Source: an uncultured Rhodospirillaceae bacterium
Lineage (GTDB): Bacteria; Pseudomonadota; Alphaproteobacteria; Dongiales; Dongiaceae
NCBI GenBank assembly: GCA_902826565.1
Contig: CADEFF010000002.1
Coordinates: forward strand, 87,097 to 151,096
DNA length: 64,000 nt
Direction: 5' to 3'
In this document: positions 41,122-49,029 of the stretch, one piece after another
How the letters are laid out: each line of letters begins with the position of its first letter
Numbering within the stretch: the first letter of the stretch is position 1
The notes under the pieces: model-generated
Databases searched by the model: none
What the model was told of the DNA's origin: nothing
Seen by the model: only the letters and a program-made list of their open reading frames with translations
Program-made: the position numbers and the translations under genes

Positions 41122-41880
41122 ATGAACACCGAACCCAACGCTCTTCATAAAATGGTTCGCTATGATCGCGGGGCGCATTGGCGCGCCAAGCTCGGCTTCG
41201 TGCTGTTGGCCTCGGAACAGACGATCGAAGACAATATGATGCGGATGCGGCCGGAGGGTGTGGGCGTTCATTTCGCCCGCGGCCGGAACGCCGATGCCAT
41301 CACGGTCGATACGCTCCGCGCCATGCGCGCCGGCCTCGCGGAGGCGGCTTCGCTCATCGCGCCGAATGCGGGGCTGGATGTCGTCTGCTACGCCTGTACC
41401 TCCGGCACCGTCGTGATGGGCGAGGATGAGGTTATCGCGGAGCTGCGCCGCGGAGCGCCGAACGCGAAGGCGACGACTTTGATCACCGGCGTGGTGGCGG
41501 GGCTGCGCACGCTCGGCGCGAAACGGATCGTCGTGGGAACGCCCTATCTCGACGAGATCAACGTCATCGAGCACGACTATCTTCGCGAGAAGGGCTTCGA
41601 TGTCCTCAGTATCGACGGGCTCAACATCCGGCTCGATTCCGACATGGTCAAGGTGAGCCCGGATTTCCTCGTCGAGTTCGCACGCATGATCGACAAGCCG
41701 GAAGCCGATGCGATCTTCATCAGTTGCGGCGCGCTCCGCACCCTCGATGTCGTCGAGCGGATCGAGGAGGCCGTCGGCAAGCCTGTCGTGACCAGTAACC
41801 AGGCGATGATGTGGCATTGCCTGCGGCTTGCGGAGATCAAGGATCGCCTGGAGGGATTCGGCACTCTGCTCCAGCGCTAG
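41122..41880 (+). CDS. Asp/Glu racemase superfamily protein, maleate isomerase-like
   Basis: A 252-residue protein of the superfamily holding maleate cis-trans isomerase, arylmalonate decarboxylase and Asp/Glu/hydantoin racemases. Both catalytic cysteines are present: Cys92 in CYACTSGT and Cys202 in IFISCGALRTLDV. Two cysteines fit an isomerase or racemase, whereas arylmalonate decarboxylase keeps only the second one. The N-terminal RAKLGFVLLASEQTIEDNMMRM and GVHFARGR fit the maleate isomerase branch. The divergent amidase suggests a route such as amide to dicarboxylate, but this is inference. Confidence 0.85.
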   Translation: MNTEPNALHKMVRYDRGAHWRAKLGFVLLASEQTIEDNMMRMRPEGVGVHFARGRNADAITVDTLRAMRAGLAEAASLIAPNAGLDVVCYACTSGTVVMGEDEVIAELRRGAPNAKATTLITGVVAGLRTLGAKRIVVGTPYLDEINVIEHDYLREKGFDVLSIDGLNIRLDSDMVKVSPDFLVEFARMIDKPEADAIFISCGALRTLDVVERIEEAVGKPVVTSNQAMMWHCLRLAEIKDRLEGFGTLLQR

Positions 41881-42238
41881 GTTGCGCCAAGCTGGGCTAC
41901 TGTCGACCGTGATGGACTTCCAACCCACTGAAATGTCGACAGCATTTTGGTTGGTTATTTGACTCAGTAGGCAAAATACGAAAGCAACTCGTCGGGCGCC
42001 CCCGGTCCATATCGCTGGTTTGCCTTCAAGCTACGCTCGGCAGCAATGCGCGCAGCTATTATCTTTTTCTGTCTGTACTCGTGTCATCCGGTCACCGGAC
42101 AGACCAGGCCGTGAATGAAAGGTAGCGCCGCTTTTCGTAGCGCCCAGATCTTCCTTACGCATTTACCGATGCGGCCTTGTCTGCAGGAATGCTAAAGATA
42201 AAGTCGAGCTACGAGAAGCGATCCGGTCAGGGGTGCGT
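41881..42238. other. Intergenic region with inverted repeats
   Basis: This 358-base stretch has lower GC than its neighbours. CTGTCGAC (41900-41907) and GTCGACAG (41935-41942) form a perfect 8-bp inverted repeat 27 bases apart. A nested element follows: GTCTGT (42071-42076) pairs with ACAGAC (42099-42104) and encloses TCCGG-TCA-CCGGA. These could mark a terminator for the upstream gene and an operator or leader for the ABC operon. No coding region is supported. Confidence 0.4.
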
Positions 42239-43051
42239 ATGACGAACGCCGGAACAGCCGCCAGCGCTCAGATTCGAGCCGACGCGTTGCAACGGCCTCC
42301 GCCGATCAGGAACCGCGACCTTCCCCTCCTGTCGTTTCGAGCGGTATCCAAAAAATTTACCGACGGCACCGAAGCGATTGCCGACGTGTCTTTTGAAACC
42401 CATGCCGGCACGATCGTCTCCATCGTTGGTCCCTCCGGTTGCGGCAAGTCCACGCTTCTGCGAATCGCCTCCGGGCTGAGCGCGGCCAGCGCCGGCGAGG
42501 TTTCGCTCGATCGTACCAGCGTCGGCTATGTCTTCCAGGATGCCACGCTGCTTCCCTGGCGGACAGTGCGGCGTAACGTCGAGCTGTTTGCGGAACTTCG
42601 TGGCGTTCAAAAGGCCGAACGCCAAAGACTGTGTCGGGAAGCGATTGCCCTGGTCGGCCTCGAGGGATTCGAGAACCATTATCCGAACGCGCTGTCCGGC
42701 GGAATGCGCATGCGCGCATCGATTGCCCGCTCCTTGACGATGAAGCCGCGCGCGTTCCTGTTCGACGAGCCGTTCGGCGCTCTCGACGAAATCAGCCGAC
42801 AGCGGCTCAACGAAGAGCTGCTCCGGGTATTTCTCGTCGAAAGGTTCGGCGGCCTGCTGGTCACCCATTCGGTCTATGAGGCCGTCTATTTGTCATCCCG
42901 TGTCCTGGTCATGTCGGCTCGACCGGGCCGCATCATTGCCGATATCCCTGTTCCGTTTCCGTATCCCCGGGCCCCCGGTCTGCGGTTCGAGGCCGCCTTC
43001 GCTGCGCTCGCCGGCACGGTTTCGGAGATTCTCCAGAAGGCGTCGGAATGA
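42239..43051 (+). CDS. ABC transporter ATP-binding protein, nitrate/sulfonate/taurine (SsuB/TauB) class
   Basis: A 270-residue ATPase with Walker A VGPSGCGKST, Q-loop VFQDATLLPW, signature LSGGMRMRASIARSL, Walker B LFDEPFGALD and H-loop THSVYEA. The FQDATLLPW and DEPFGALDEISR forms are typical of the SsuB/TauB/ThiZ class. I use the ATG at 42239 with AGGGG five bases before it; a GTG at 42233 is in frame. It energises the permease encoded next (4-base overlap). Confidence 0.92.
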   Translation: MTNAGTAASAQIRADALQRPPPIRNRDLPLLSFRAVSKKFTDGTEAIADVSFETHAGTIVSIVGPSGCGKSTLLRIASGLSAASAGEVSLDRTSVGYVFQDATLLPWRTVRRNVELFAELRGVQKAERQRLCREAIALVGLEGFENHYPNALSGGMRMRASIARSLTMKPRAFLFDEPFGALDEISRQRLNEELLRVFLVERFGGLLVTHSVYEAVYLSSRVLVMSARPGRIIADIPVPFPYPRAPGLRFEAAFAALAGTVSEILQKASE

Positions 43052-43929
43052 CGGGGAACGATCGAGAGCATCCCGCAGCGGCGGCTGTGACGTCCGCCGG
43101 TCCCGATCATGGCGACGGCAAGCGGCCCGAACGGCCATGGCACAATCTGGCCCGCATCTGGGGACCGCCGCTCCTGGTACTGATCGCATTGAATGGCATC
43201 TGGCTTCTTCTCACCTACGTCCTGCTCGAGGAGAGGCAGCGCTTCCTGCTCCCGCCGCCGCAGGATGTGGTGCGAAACGGGCTCCTGAACTGGCGGAACC
43301 TGTCGGAAGTCCTCGAGGGGCTATGGTCGACGACGCAGGTTGCGATGGTCGGGTTGATGATCGCGATCGTTCTCGGCGTCGCGCTTGCCATTCTCATGAG
43401 TCAGGCCCGTTCGATCGAGCGCTCGCTCTATCCCTATGCCGTGGTTCTGCAAACGATCCCGGTTCTTGCGCTGGTGCCGCTCATCGGCTTCTGGTTCGGC
43501 TTCACGTTCTGGAGTCGCGTGATTGTCGTTGTCCTGTTTTCGCTGTTCCCCATCATCACCAATACCCTCTTCGGGCTTCAGTCGGTCGGTCCCGGCATGA
43601 ACGATCTCTTTACTTTGCACAACGCCGGAAGGTTTAGCCGCCTTTGGCGGCTTCAACTGCCCGCAACGATGCCCGCCATGTTCGCGGGCTTTCGAATCTC
43701 TGCAGGGCTTTCCGTGATCGGCGCCATTGTCGGCGATTTCTTCTTTCGGCAGGGACAACCCGGAATCGGACGGTTGATCGACCTCTACGCCCAGAGGCTC
43801 GAGACCGAGCAGCTCTTCACGGCCATCTTGTTCTCCTCCATCCTCGGTGTCGTCGTATTCTGGTCGTTCGGACTCATCGGGCATCGAGTCGTGCGCAGCT
43901 GGTATGACCCCACCCGGGGCCCCGCATGA
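43048..43929 (+). CDS. ABC transporter permease, SsuC/ThiX class
   Basis: A 293-residue membrane protein with a hydrophilic N-terminus of about 35 residues and then about six helices (PPLLVLIALNGIWLLLTYVL and others). The coupling loop near residue 190 (FTLHNAGRFSRLWRLQLPAT) replaces the classic EAA loop in this class. It overlaps the ATPase stop by 4 bases and is followed by the binding-protein gene. Confidence 0.9.
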   Translation: MTGNDREHPAAAAVTSAGPDHGDGKRPERPWHNLARIWGPPLLVLIALNGIWLLLTYVLLEERQRFLLPPPQDVVRNGLLNWRNLSEVLEGLWSTTQVAMVGLMIAIVLGVALAILMSQARSIERSLYPYAVVLQTIPVLALVPLIGFWFGFTFWSRVIVVVLFSLFPIITNTLFGLQSVGPGMNDLFTLHNAGRFSRLWRLQLPATMPAMFAGFRISAGLSVIGAIVGDFFFRQGQPGIGRLIDLYAQRLETEQLFTAILFSSILGVVVFWSFGLIGHRVVRSWYDPTRGPA

Positions 43930-43964
43930 TCCACCGGCGTTATCGCCTTTCGAAGGAGCGTCTC

Positions 43965-45089
43965 ATGCATAGCAAAGAGATACTGGAACGGTCGGCACCT
44001 TCTCTTGTCGGCACGCTCGCCGCCGCGCTCATTCTTGCCGCCCCGATGACTGCCGACGCCGCCGAGTCGCTCCAGGGCATCTGTCCGAACCCGATCGTTA
44101 TTCAAACCGACTGGTTTCCGACGCCTGAGCGCGCCGCCGCCTACCAGCTCGTGGGGCCGGGCGGCCGGATCGACGCGGAGCGCGGACGCTATTCGGGCCC
44201 GCTCGGCGATACTGGCGTCGATGTCGAAGTGCGGCTGGGCGGTCCCTATACCGGGTTCGCTCCCTTCACCGCCGTGATGTATCAGGACGAATCGATACTC
44301 CTCGGTTACATGCCGACCGACCAGGCGGTTCAGAATTTCGAGAAGCAGCCGACGATATCCGTCCTGGCGACTCTCGACATCAACCCGCAGGTTCTTGTGT
44401 TCGATCCGGCGACATACGACTTCAAGTCCATCGCCGACATCGGCAAGTCGGATGCGACGGTGCTGTATTTCGAGGGTCTGCCGTTCATGGATTTCCTGCT
44501 TCAGAAAGGCTTGCTCCGGCAGGATCAGATCGATGGCGGGTATGACGGGTCTCCCGCCCGCTTTCTTGCCTCGGACGGCAAGCTGGTCTTTCAAGGCTAT
44601 GCGAGCAACGAACCCTATCGCTACGAGAACGACATCGAGGATTGGAAAAGGCCTGTCCGTTCGCTCCTCATCAACGATGCCGGCTACGAGATCTATCCGG
44701 AGAATCTGGCGGTGCGTCCCGAGGCGCTGACGGAACGTCGCGAGTGCCTGCAAAAGCTGGTGCCGATGATTCAGCAGGCGATGGTCGACTATGTGAGGAA
44801 CCCCGGGCCGACCAACGATACGCTCATCAAGATCGGCGAGGCGATCAAGGTTCCGGTTTCCCTGACGCCTGGCGGCAATGCCTATGCCGTGAAGACGATG
44901 CTCGATCTGAAGATCATGTCCAACGGAGCGAACGACACGGTGGGCGACTTCGACATGGCGCGGACCCAGCGTGTGATAGACGAGCAGCTAAGGCCGGCTT
45001 TCGCGACCCGCGGCGACCCGATACGGGAAGGTCTCAAGGCCGAGGAGATCCAGACCACCGAGTTCATCGATCCCGATATCGGCCTATGA
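43965..45089 (+). CDS. ABC transporter substrate-binding protein (NMT1/THI5-like class)
   Basis: A 374-residue periplasmic protein with a signal peptide (hydrophobic LVGTLAAALILAAPMTADAA, cleavage near ADA-AE). The mature domain starts PNPIVIQTDWFPTPERAAAY and has IDAERGRYSGPL and a GLPFMDFLLQKGLL region, resembling thiamine-precursor, pyrimidine and purine-type binding proteins. The ATG at 43965 has AAGGAG upstream, and the longer frame from 43926 lacks a ribosome site. The deaminase gene overlaps its stop (ATGA), so the cargo may be an oxidised purine or related heterocycle. Confidence 0.83.
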   Translation: MHSKEILERSAPSLVGTLAAALILAAPMTADAAESLQGICPNPIVIQTDWFPTPERAAAYQLVGPGGRIDAERGRYSGPLGDTGVDVEVRLGGPYTGFAPFTAVMYQDESILLGYMPTDQAVQNFEKQPTISVLATLDINPQVLVFDPATYDFKSIADIGKSDATVLYFEGLPFMDFLLQKGLLRQDQIDGGYDGSPARFLASDGKLVFQGYASNEPYRYENDIEDWKRPVRSLLINDAGYEIYPENLAVRPEALTERRECLQKLVPMIQQAMVDYVRNPGPTNDTLIKIGEAIKVPVSLTPGGNAYAVKTMLDLKIMSNGANDTVGDFDMARTQRVIDEQLRPAFATRGDPIREGLKAEEIQTTEFIDPDIGL

Positions 45090-46462
45090 ACGAGGTCAAC
45101 AGGCCCGTCGATCTGCTTGTCGAAGGCGCCAGGCTGATCGCCACGCTCGACGACCGCCGGCGAGAGATCGCCGGCGGCTGGGTGGCCATCACCGACGGAT
45201 TCATTGTCGGTATTGGCGGCCCGGGATCGGCGCCGCCGGCCCGACGCCACCTCGATGCGCGGGATTGCCTCGTGACGCCGGGGCTGATCAACACGCATCA
45301 CCATATCTGGCAGAATCTCACGCGCGCCTACCGGCCGGTCACCGCCGCGCCGTTTCTCGAATGGCTGCGAACGCTCTATCCGATCTGGGGCCGCCTCGAC
45401 GAAGAGGCGATCTACGTATCGGCCTGGATCGGCCTGGCGGAGCTGGCGCTGGGCGGCTGCACGACGACGACCGACCATCTTTACATCCATCCTCACGGCG
45501 CCGGCGATCTGATCGCAGCCGAGATCCGCGCGGCGCTCGATGTCGGGATGCGCTTCCATCCGACCCACGGGTCGATGAACCTGTCCGAGAAGGACGGCGG
45601 TATTCCGCCGGATGCGCTCGTGCAGGATGAAGACGCGATTCTGGCCGAATCGGAGAGGCTGGTCGGCCGCTATCACGATCCCAGCCCCGGGGCGATGACA
45701 CGCATCGCCCTGGCGCCGCATTCGCTCATGTGCGCCGGCACCGGCCTGATACGCCGGACTGCCGAATTGGCCGAGCGGCTGGATGTGCGTCTTCACACGC
45801 ATCTGGCCGCCGACCGGACGGACGACCGGTTCTCGCGCGAGAAGTTCGGATGCCGGCCTGTGGAGTATTTCGAATCGCTGGGCTGGACGGGCAATCGGGT
45901 CTGGGTCGCGCACTGCATTCGGCCCGACCCGGACGAGATAACCCGGCTCGGGAGAGGCGGCACCGGTATCGCGCATTGCCCGAGCGCGTGCATGTTGAGC
46001 GGCGCCGGTCTGGCGCCGATCAAGGAGCTGGCCGAAGCCGGCGCGCATATCGGGCTGGCATGCGACGGGTCCGCGGACTCGGACACCGCCTCGATGTGGG
46101 TGGAAGCCCGCACGGCGCTGCTGCTCGGTCGGCTGCGGCATGGCGCGCCTGCCATGCAGGCGCGCGACGTGTTGGAGATGGCCACGCGCGGCGGCGCCGC
46201 ATGTCTGGGCCGCGAAGGCGAGCTCGGCGTTCTGGCGATCGGCGCTGTCGGAGATCTTGTGGCCTGGCCGCAGGATGGGCTGGCATTCGCCGGCGCCTTG
46301 TCCGATCCGATCGAAGCCTGGCTGCGATGCGGGCCGGTCGCCGCGCGACATACGGTCGTGGCGGGACGGCCCATCGTGGAGAATGGCGAGCTGCGGCTGT
46401 CGAATGTGGAAGGCATGCTCAGCCAGCACCGACGGATCGCGACGCGGCTTCAGGTGGCGTGA
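45086..46462 (+). CDS. 8-oxoguanine deaminase-type amidohydrolase
   Basis: A 458-residue amidohydrolase with metal ligands H71 and H73 (INTHHHIWQN), H239 (HTHLAAD) or its neighbour H237, H276 (VAHC) and Asp327 (ACDGSADSDTASMW). The NTHHHIWQNLTRAY start and CDGSADSDTASMW segment match what I recall for 8-oxoguanine deaminases and close relatives once called hydroxydechloroatrazine ethylaminohydrolase. The reaction would convert 8-oxoguanine to urate and ammonia. It is the final gene of an ABC importer operon, giving a simple uptake-plus-deamination unit. Other heterocyclic amine deaminations remain possible. Confidence 0.8.
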   Translation: MNEVNRPVDLLVEGARLIATLDDRRREIAGGWVAITDGFIVGIGGPGSAPPARRHLDARDCLVTPGLINTHHHIWQNLTRAYRPVTAAPFLEWLRTLYPIWGRLDEEAIYVSAWIGLAELALGGCTTTTDHLYIHPHGAGDLIAAEIRAALDVGMRFHPTHGSMNLSEKDGGIPPDALVQDEDAILAESERLVGRYHDPSPGAMTRIALAPHSLMCAGTGLIRRTAELAERLDVRLHTHLAADRTDDRFSREKFGCRPVEYFESLGWTGNRVWVAHCIRPDPDEITRLGRGGTGIAHCPSACMLSGAGLAPIKELAEAGAHIGLACDGSADSDTASMWVEARTALLLGRLRHGAPAMQARDVLEMATRGGAACLGREGELGVLAIGAVGDLVAWPQDGLAFAGALSDPIEAWLRCGPVAARHTVVAGRPIVENGELRLSNVEGMLSQHRRIATRLQVA

Positions 46463-46542
46463 GGCGCCGAGCTGTGACCGCGAACTTTCGTGCGGAGGAA
46501 ACGCGGCAGCAGCACGCAGGCTGTCGCGTCCGTAGCTTGCGG

Positions 46543-46603
46543 GGTCGCGGCCATTCTCATAGCAAATTGATACATAACCGAAAAAATCTGGCGGGCCGCG
46601 ACC
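46543..46603. repeat. Perfect 10-bp inverted repeat flanking an AT-rich stretch
   Basis: GGTCGCGGCC (46543-46552) and GGCCGCGACC (46594-46603) are exact reverse complements, separated by 41 bases of AT-rich DNA. They lie between the deaminase operon and the less GC-rich islet. Possible roles are a long-loop terminator, a recombination or binding site, or chance in GC-rich DNA. Confidence 0.4.
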
Positions 46604-46636
46604 GACGATGATGGGCACTACGTTTACGCCATAACC

Positions 46637-47155
46637 CTATAGGGAGCCAGTTTCGGATTTCGAACTTCGTCGCGCGAATGGGTTGGGCGGTTCTACAAAC
46701 CGTCCCGTGGCGATCAAGTCATTCCAGAACTTCAAGCACCGTTGGACCATAGCTAACGGCTCGCGCTTTTCGTCGCCAGCTATGAGGAAATGCCTGCAAT
46801 TTGAGGTGCCACCCGACCGCCGGGGATATTCGAGGCCCAGCGACCATTGATGGTCGATGGAAGGTCTGGAAATACGATGATGTTTTGATCGGTGGCAAAT
46901 GTCGCGACAAATCCGCATCGACTCGCTGGCCTGAATTAATGCGTCGATCTCGTCCGGCCGAATACCGCCTGTCTGGGCTACAGAATCCCTCAAATGGTAG
47001 CAGACCACCATGAATGCCAAGAAGAAATCCACGAAGTCGTCAGAAATACAACAACCATCTGAGTAGCATTGTTTGCAGCGGATCGCCCAACGCTGCATGG
47101 CGTCATAGCGCGAACGCCATCCCATTACATTCTCGACGCTCCACGGGAGGCCCAT
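46637..47155 (-). CDS. Hypothetical protein
   Basis: A 172-residue ORF in DNA visibly richer in A+T than the surroundings. It reads as a real protein with helical hydrophobic and charged alternation (DFFLAFMVVCYHLRD, IQASESMRICRDICHRSKHH) and no low-complexity shadow pattern. I recognise no family with confidence. The ATG at 47155 has GGAG upstream; ATG 47125 is an alternative start. Codon use differs from neighbours, suggesting acquired DNA. A perfect palindrome, CCCTATAGGG, covers its stop codon. Confidence 0.5.
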   Translation of the reverse strand: MGLPWSVENVMGWRSRYDAMQRWAIRCKQCYSDGCCISDDFVDFFLAFMVVCYHLRDSVAQTGGIRPDEIDALIQASESMRICRDICHRSKHHRISRPSIDHQWSLGLEYPRRSGGTSNCRHFLIAGDEKREPLAMVQRCLKFWNDLIATGRFVEPPNPFARRSSKSETGSL

Positions 47156-47253
47156 TGCATGCCCTCTCCATCCGGCGAATCAGAGTCGCGGGCTACGGTG
47201 TCGCCGAGGTTTTGGCGACGCAGCAGCCGTCAATGCGGCGCGTTGCACAGGCG

Positions 47254-47820
47254 CTACGCCATCCCCGCCCGCAACACGCCGGTCTTGCCCGGGTATTGCG
47301 CCTTCGGGTTCTGCCGCCACCGGAATTCGACTGTAACCGGGATTTGCCACTTCTTAGCGAGGCGCTCCACTTCCTTCCAGCAGTCCGACGCCGATTGACC
47401 CTGCACCGAAATGCCCAGGTCTTGGTGGTACTTGAATCCTTCCTCCTCGTACTGCGCCGCCTTGGCCGGAACCGCCAGTTCACGGACCAGCTTGTCGCCC
47501 TCAAACCCTTGGGCCTTCACCTGCGCAATCATCGTCAGCAGGATGGCCGACCAGCGCGGGCTGTGCAGTGACTTGCCGTTGATCGAGGCGGCCAGCGGCT
47601 TCGTGAACGCAAGCCCCGGCGCGGCGGCGAATTGCATCGTTCCATCGCTGGTCGACGTCGCCAATTCCTCGGGCTCGTCGTCGCGCTCCATGCCGAGCTG
47701 CTCCATCGCCTCGCGTACGATGCGGTCAATGGTCTCGCTGGGCGTCTTCGTGCCGAACCAGGTCGCAATGGACTTCAGGTCGGCAAAGGTGGCGTCGTTG
47801 ATTCTGACTACGGGCATCAT
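47254..47820 (-). CDS. Hypothetical protein with ribbon-helix-helix-like N-terminus
   Basis: A 188-residue protein starting MMPVVRINDATFADLKSIAT and continuing TPSETIDRIVREAMEQLG. This beta-strand plus two-helix pattern resembles SeqA-N/ribbon-helix-helix DNA-binding dimers. The C-terminal half (INGKSLHSPRWSAILLTMI, VPAKAAQYEEEGFKYHQDLG, ASDCWKEVERLAKKW) looks like an independent alpha/beta domain that I do not recognise. Two copies of the palindrome ATATGTTACATAT lie 24-73 bases upstream, so self-regulation is plausible. A second in-frame ATG follows at 47817. Confidence 0.6.
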   Translation of the reverse strand: MMPVVRINDATFADLKSIATWFGTKTPSETIDRIVREAMEQLGMERDDEPEELATSTSDGTMQFAAAPGLAFTKPLAASINGKSLHSPRWSAILLTMIAQVKAQGFEGDKLVRELAVPAKAAQYEEEGFKYHQDLGISVQGQSASDCWKEVERLAKKWQIPVTVEFRWRQNPKAQYPGKTGVLRAGMA

Positions 47821-47843
47821 CTGTCTCTATCAGTTCTGTCAGA

Positions 47844-47893
47844 GGATATGTTACATATCCTGATTCGGAGACCAAGGAAATATGTTACATATT
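47844..47893. promoter_or_regulatory. Paired palindromic operators ATATGTTACATAT
   Basis: GGATATGTTACATATCC (47844-47860) and AATATGTTACATATT (47879-47893) are both perfect inverted repeats around a single central base and share the 13-bp core ATATGTTACATAT. Centres are 34 bases apart. They sit just upstream of the leftward gene at 47820, over its likely promoter. The nearby ribbon-helix-helix-like protein is the best candidate ligand. Confidence 0.65.
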
Positions 47894-48090
47894 ACCTGGG
47901 AGAACGATTGGCGACTAGGATTCCGCGACGGCAAGGGAAGAGCCCGGCTGGCCAGTGGTCGGATGTCTCTGAGGAATTTGAGAATTTTGGCCTCCTGCCG
48001 GGCGCCCTGTGCTGGCGCTTCCAACCGAAAGCTCAATGATATCAATGCACCGAGCGCCATCCGCCTAACAAAGGTTTCAGTATTACGTTT

Positions 48091-48109
48091 TGTACCTATG
48101 AGTGGTACA
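48091..48109. promoter_or_regulatory. Candidate HigA operator, TGTACC-N7-GGTACA
   Basis: An inverted repeat with 6-bp arms TGTACC (48091-48096) and GGTACA (48104-48109) ends 24 bases before the higB start. Toxin-antitoxin operons of this type are repressed by the antitoxin binding a palindrome at the promoter, so HigA is the likely ligand. Confidence 0.5.
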
Positions 48110-48133
48110 TAGATACATGAGCGGAGCCACCGG

Positions 48134-48430
48134 ATGATCGTGAGCTTTCGGGACGAGTGGCTGCGAGCGTTCTTCGTCGAGGACGTGCGGTCGCGGCACA
48201 TCCCGTCCGATCTCGAAAGCCGACTCTTTCGCAAGCTCCAGATGATCGACGACGCGACGAGCGATCAGGACCTGCGGGTACCGCCCAGCAATCACTTCGA
48301 GAAGCTACGCGGCAATCTAGCGGGGTTCCACTCAATCCGCGTCAACAGTCAGTGGCGGCTGATCTTCCAGTGGGACGGTAGTCGCGGCGAGGCGGAAGGC
48401 ATCTATCTCGACGACCACAGCTACAGATGA
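48134..48430 (+). CDS. higB: HigB-type toxin (RelE/ParE fold mRNA interferase)
   Basis: A 98-residue protein of the plasmid maintenance system killer family: MIVSFRDEWLRAFF, IPSDLESRLFRKLQMIDDAT, FEKLRGNLAGFHSIRVNSQW and RLIFQW. The basic C-terminal strand region with Arg and the final DDHSYR fit HigB. Known members cleave mRNA on the ribosome when free of antitoxin. The gene overlaps higA by 4 bases in the reversed toxin-first order typical of hig loci. Confidence 0.92.
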   Translation: MIVSFRDEWLRAFFVEDVRSRHIPSDLESRLFRKLQMIDDATSDQDLRVPPSNHFEKLRGNLAGFHSIRVNSQWRLIFQWDGSRGEAEGIYLDDHSYR

Positions 48431-48747
48431 GGCGAACCATGCTGACGACGAAGCGCAAGCCGGCCACGGTCGGCGAAATCCTGGTTGAGGAGTTTATGCA
48501 GCCCATGGGGTTGACCCAGGCCGCGTTGGCGGAGGCGATGGGCGTCCAGCGCAAGCACGTCAACGAGCTGTGCAACGACCGCCGGACCGTGACGGCGGCA
48601 ACTGCACTCATCCTCGCGCGCGTGTTCGGCAACAGCCCTGACTTTTGGCTGAACGTCCAGCGCCGCAGCGATCTCTGGGCGGCGATGAATAGTCCCCGCG
48701 AGCGCGAGCGAATCGAGCGCGCGACCCCGCTCGGCACCGCGGCGTGA
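48427..48747 (+). CDS. higA: HigA-type antitoxin (XRE helix-turn-helix)
   Basis: A 106-residue HigA protein with a helix-turn-helix (GLTQAALAEAMGVQRKHVNE, DRRTVTAATALILARVFG) and the family ending SPDFWLNVQRRSDLW. It neutralises the HigB toxin and usually represses the operon. The start at 48427 gives an ATGA overlap with higB; a second ATG at 48439 (MLTTKRKPATV) is also possible. It lies about 190 bases from tRNA-Ser. Confidence 0.93.
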   Translation: MRRTMLTTKRKPATVGEILVEEFMQPMGLTQAALAEAMGVQRKHVNELCNDRRTVTAATALILARVFGNSPDFWLNVQRRSDLWAAMNSPRERERIERATPLGTAA

Positions 48748-48939
48748 TCTTTGTCGCCGGGAAAGGGAAGGATGGTCTGGCGTAGAAATCGGCCGTTCCG
48801 TTCCCGGAGACTTCGCGCGATCCTGGCGCAATGTCCTGACCACGCGCCAGCTTGGGCGTTCTGCCTGACGATCTTTACATCGACCGCCGCGGCCGTCGTA
48901 AAGCCGGCTACGCTCGGCGTTCGCAGTTCTGTTCGGAAA

Positions 48940-49029
48940 TGGCGGACGGGGGGAGATTCGAACTCCCGATACCCTTGCGAGTATGCCGCATTTCGAGTGC
49001 GGTGCTTTCAACCACTCAGCCACCCGTCC
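48940..49029 (-). tRNA. tRNA-Ser (anticodon CGA)
   Basis: A complete type II tRNA read leftward: acceptor stem GGACGGG paired with CCCGTCC, discriminator G and encoded CCA at the 3' end (48940-48942). The D arm is GGCTGAGTGG, the anticodon loop CTCGAAA gives CGA (reads UCG), there is a long variable arm typical of serine tRNAs, and the T loop contains TTCGAAT. Its 3' end faces the HigBA islet, a common site for integration of mobile DNA. Confidence 0.95.

Noticed and set aside
42233..42238. Upstream GTG start of the SsuB/TauB-class ATPase gene
   Set aside because: The AGGGG ribosome site touches this GTG, leaving no spacer, while it is well placed for the ATG at 42239.
47632..48039. Plus-strand frame ending near 48039 with a natural-looking tail (GQWSDVSEEFENFG)
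   Set aside because: Overlaps the supported minus-strand gene and its operators; the tail could be a relic but nothing identifies it.
48940..49029. Integrated element with attL/attR at tRNA-Ser
   Set aside because: I could not see a second copy of the tRNA 3' end on the far side of the islet, and there is no integrase gene; composition alone is not enough to call an element.
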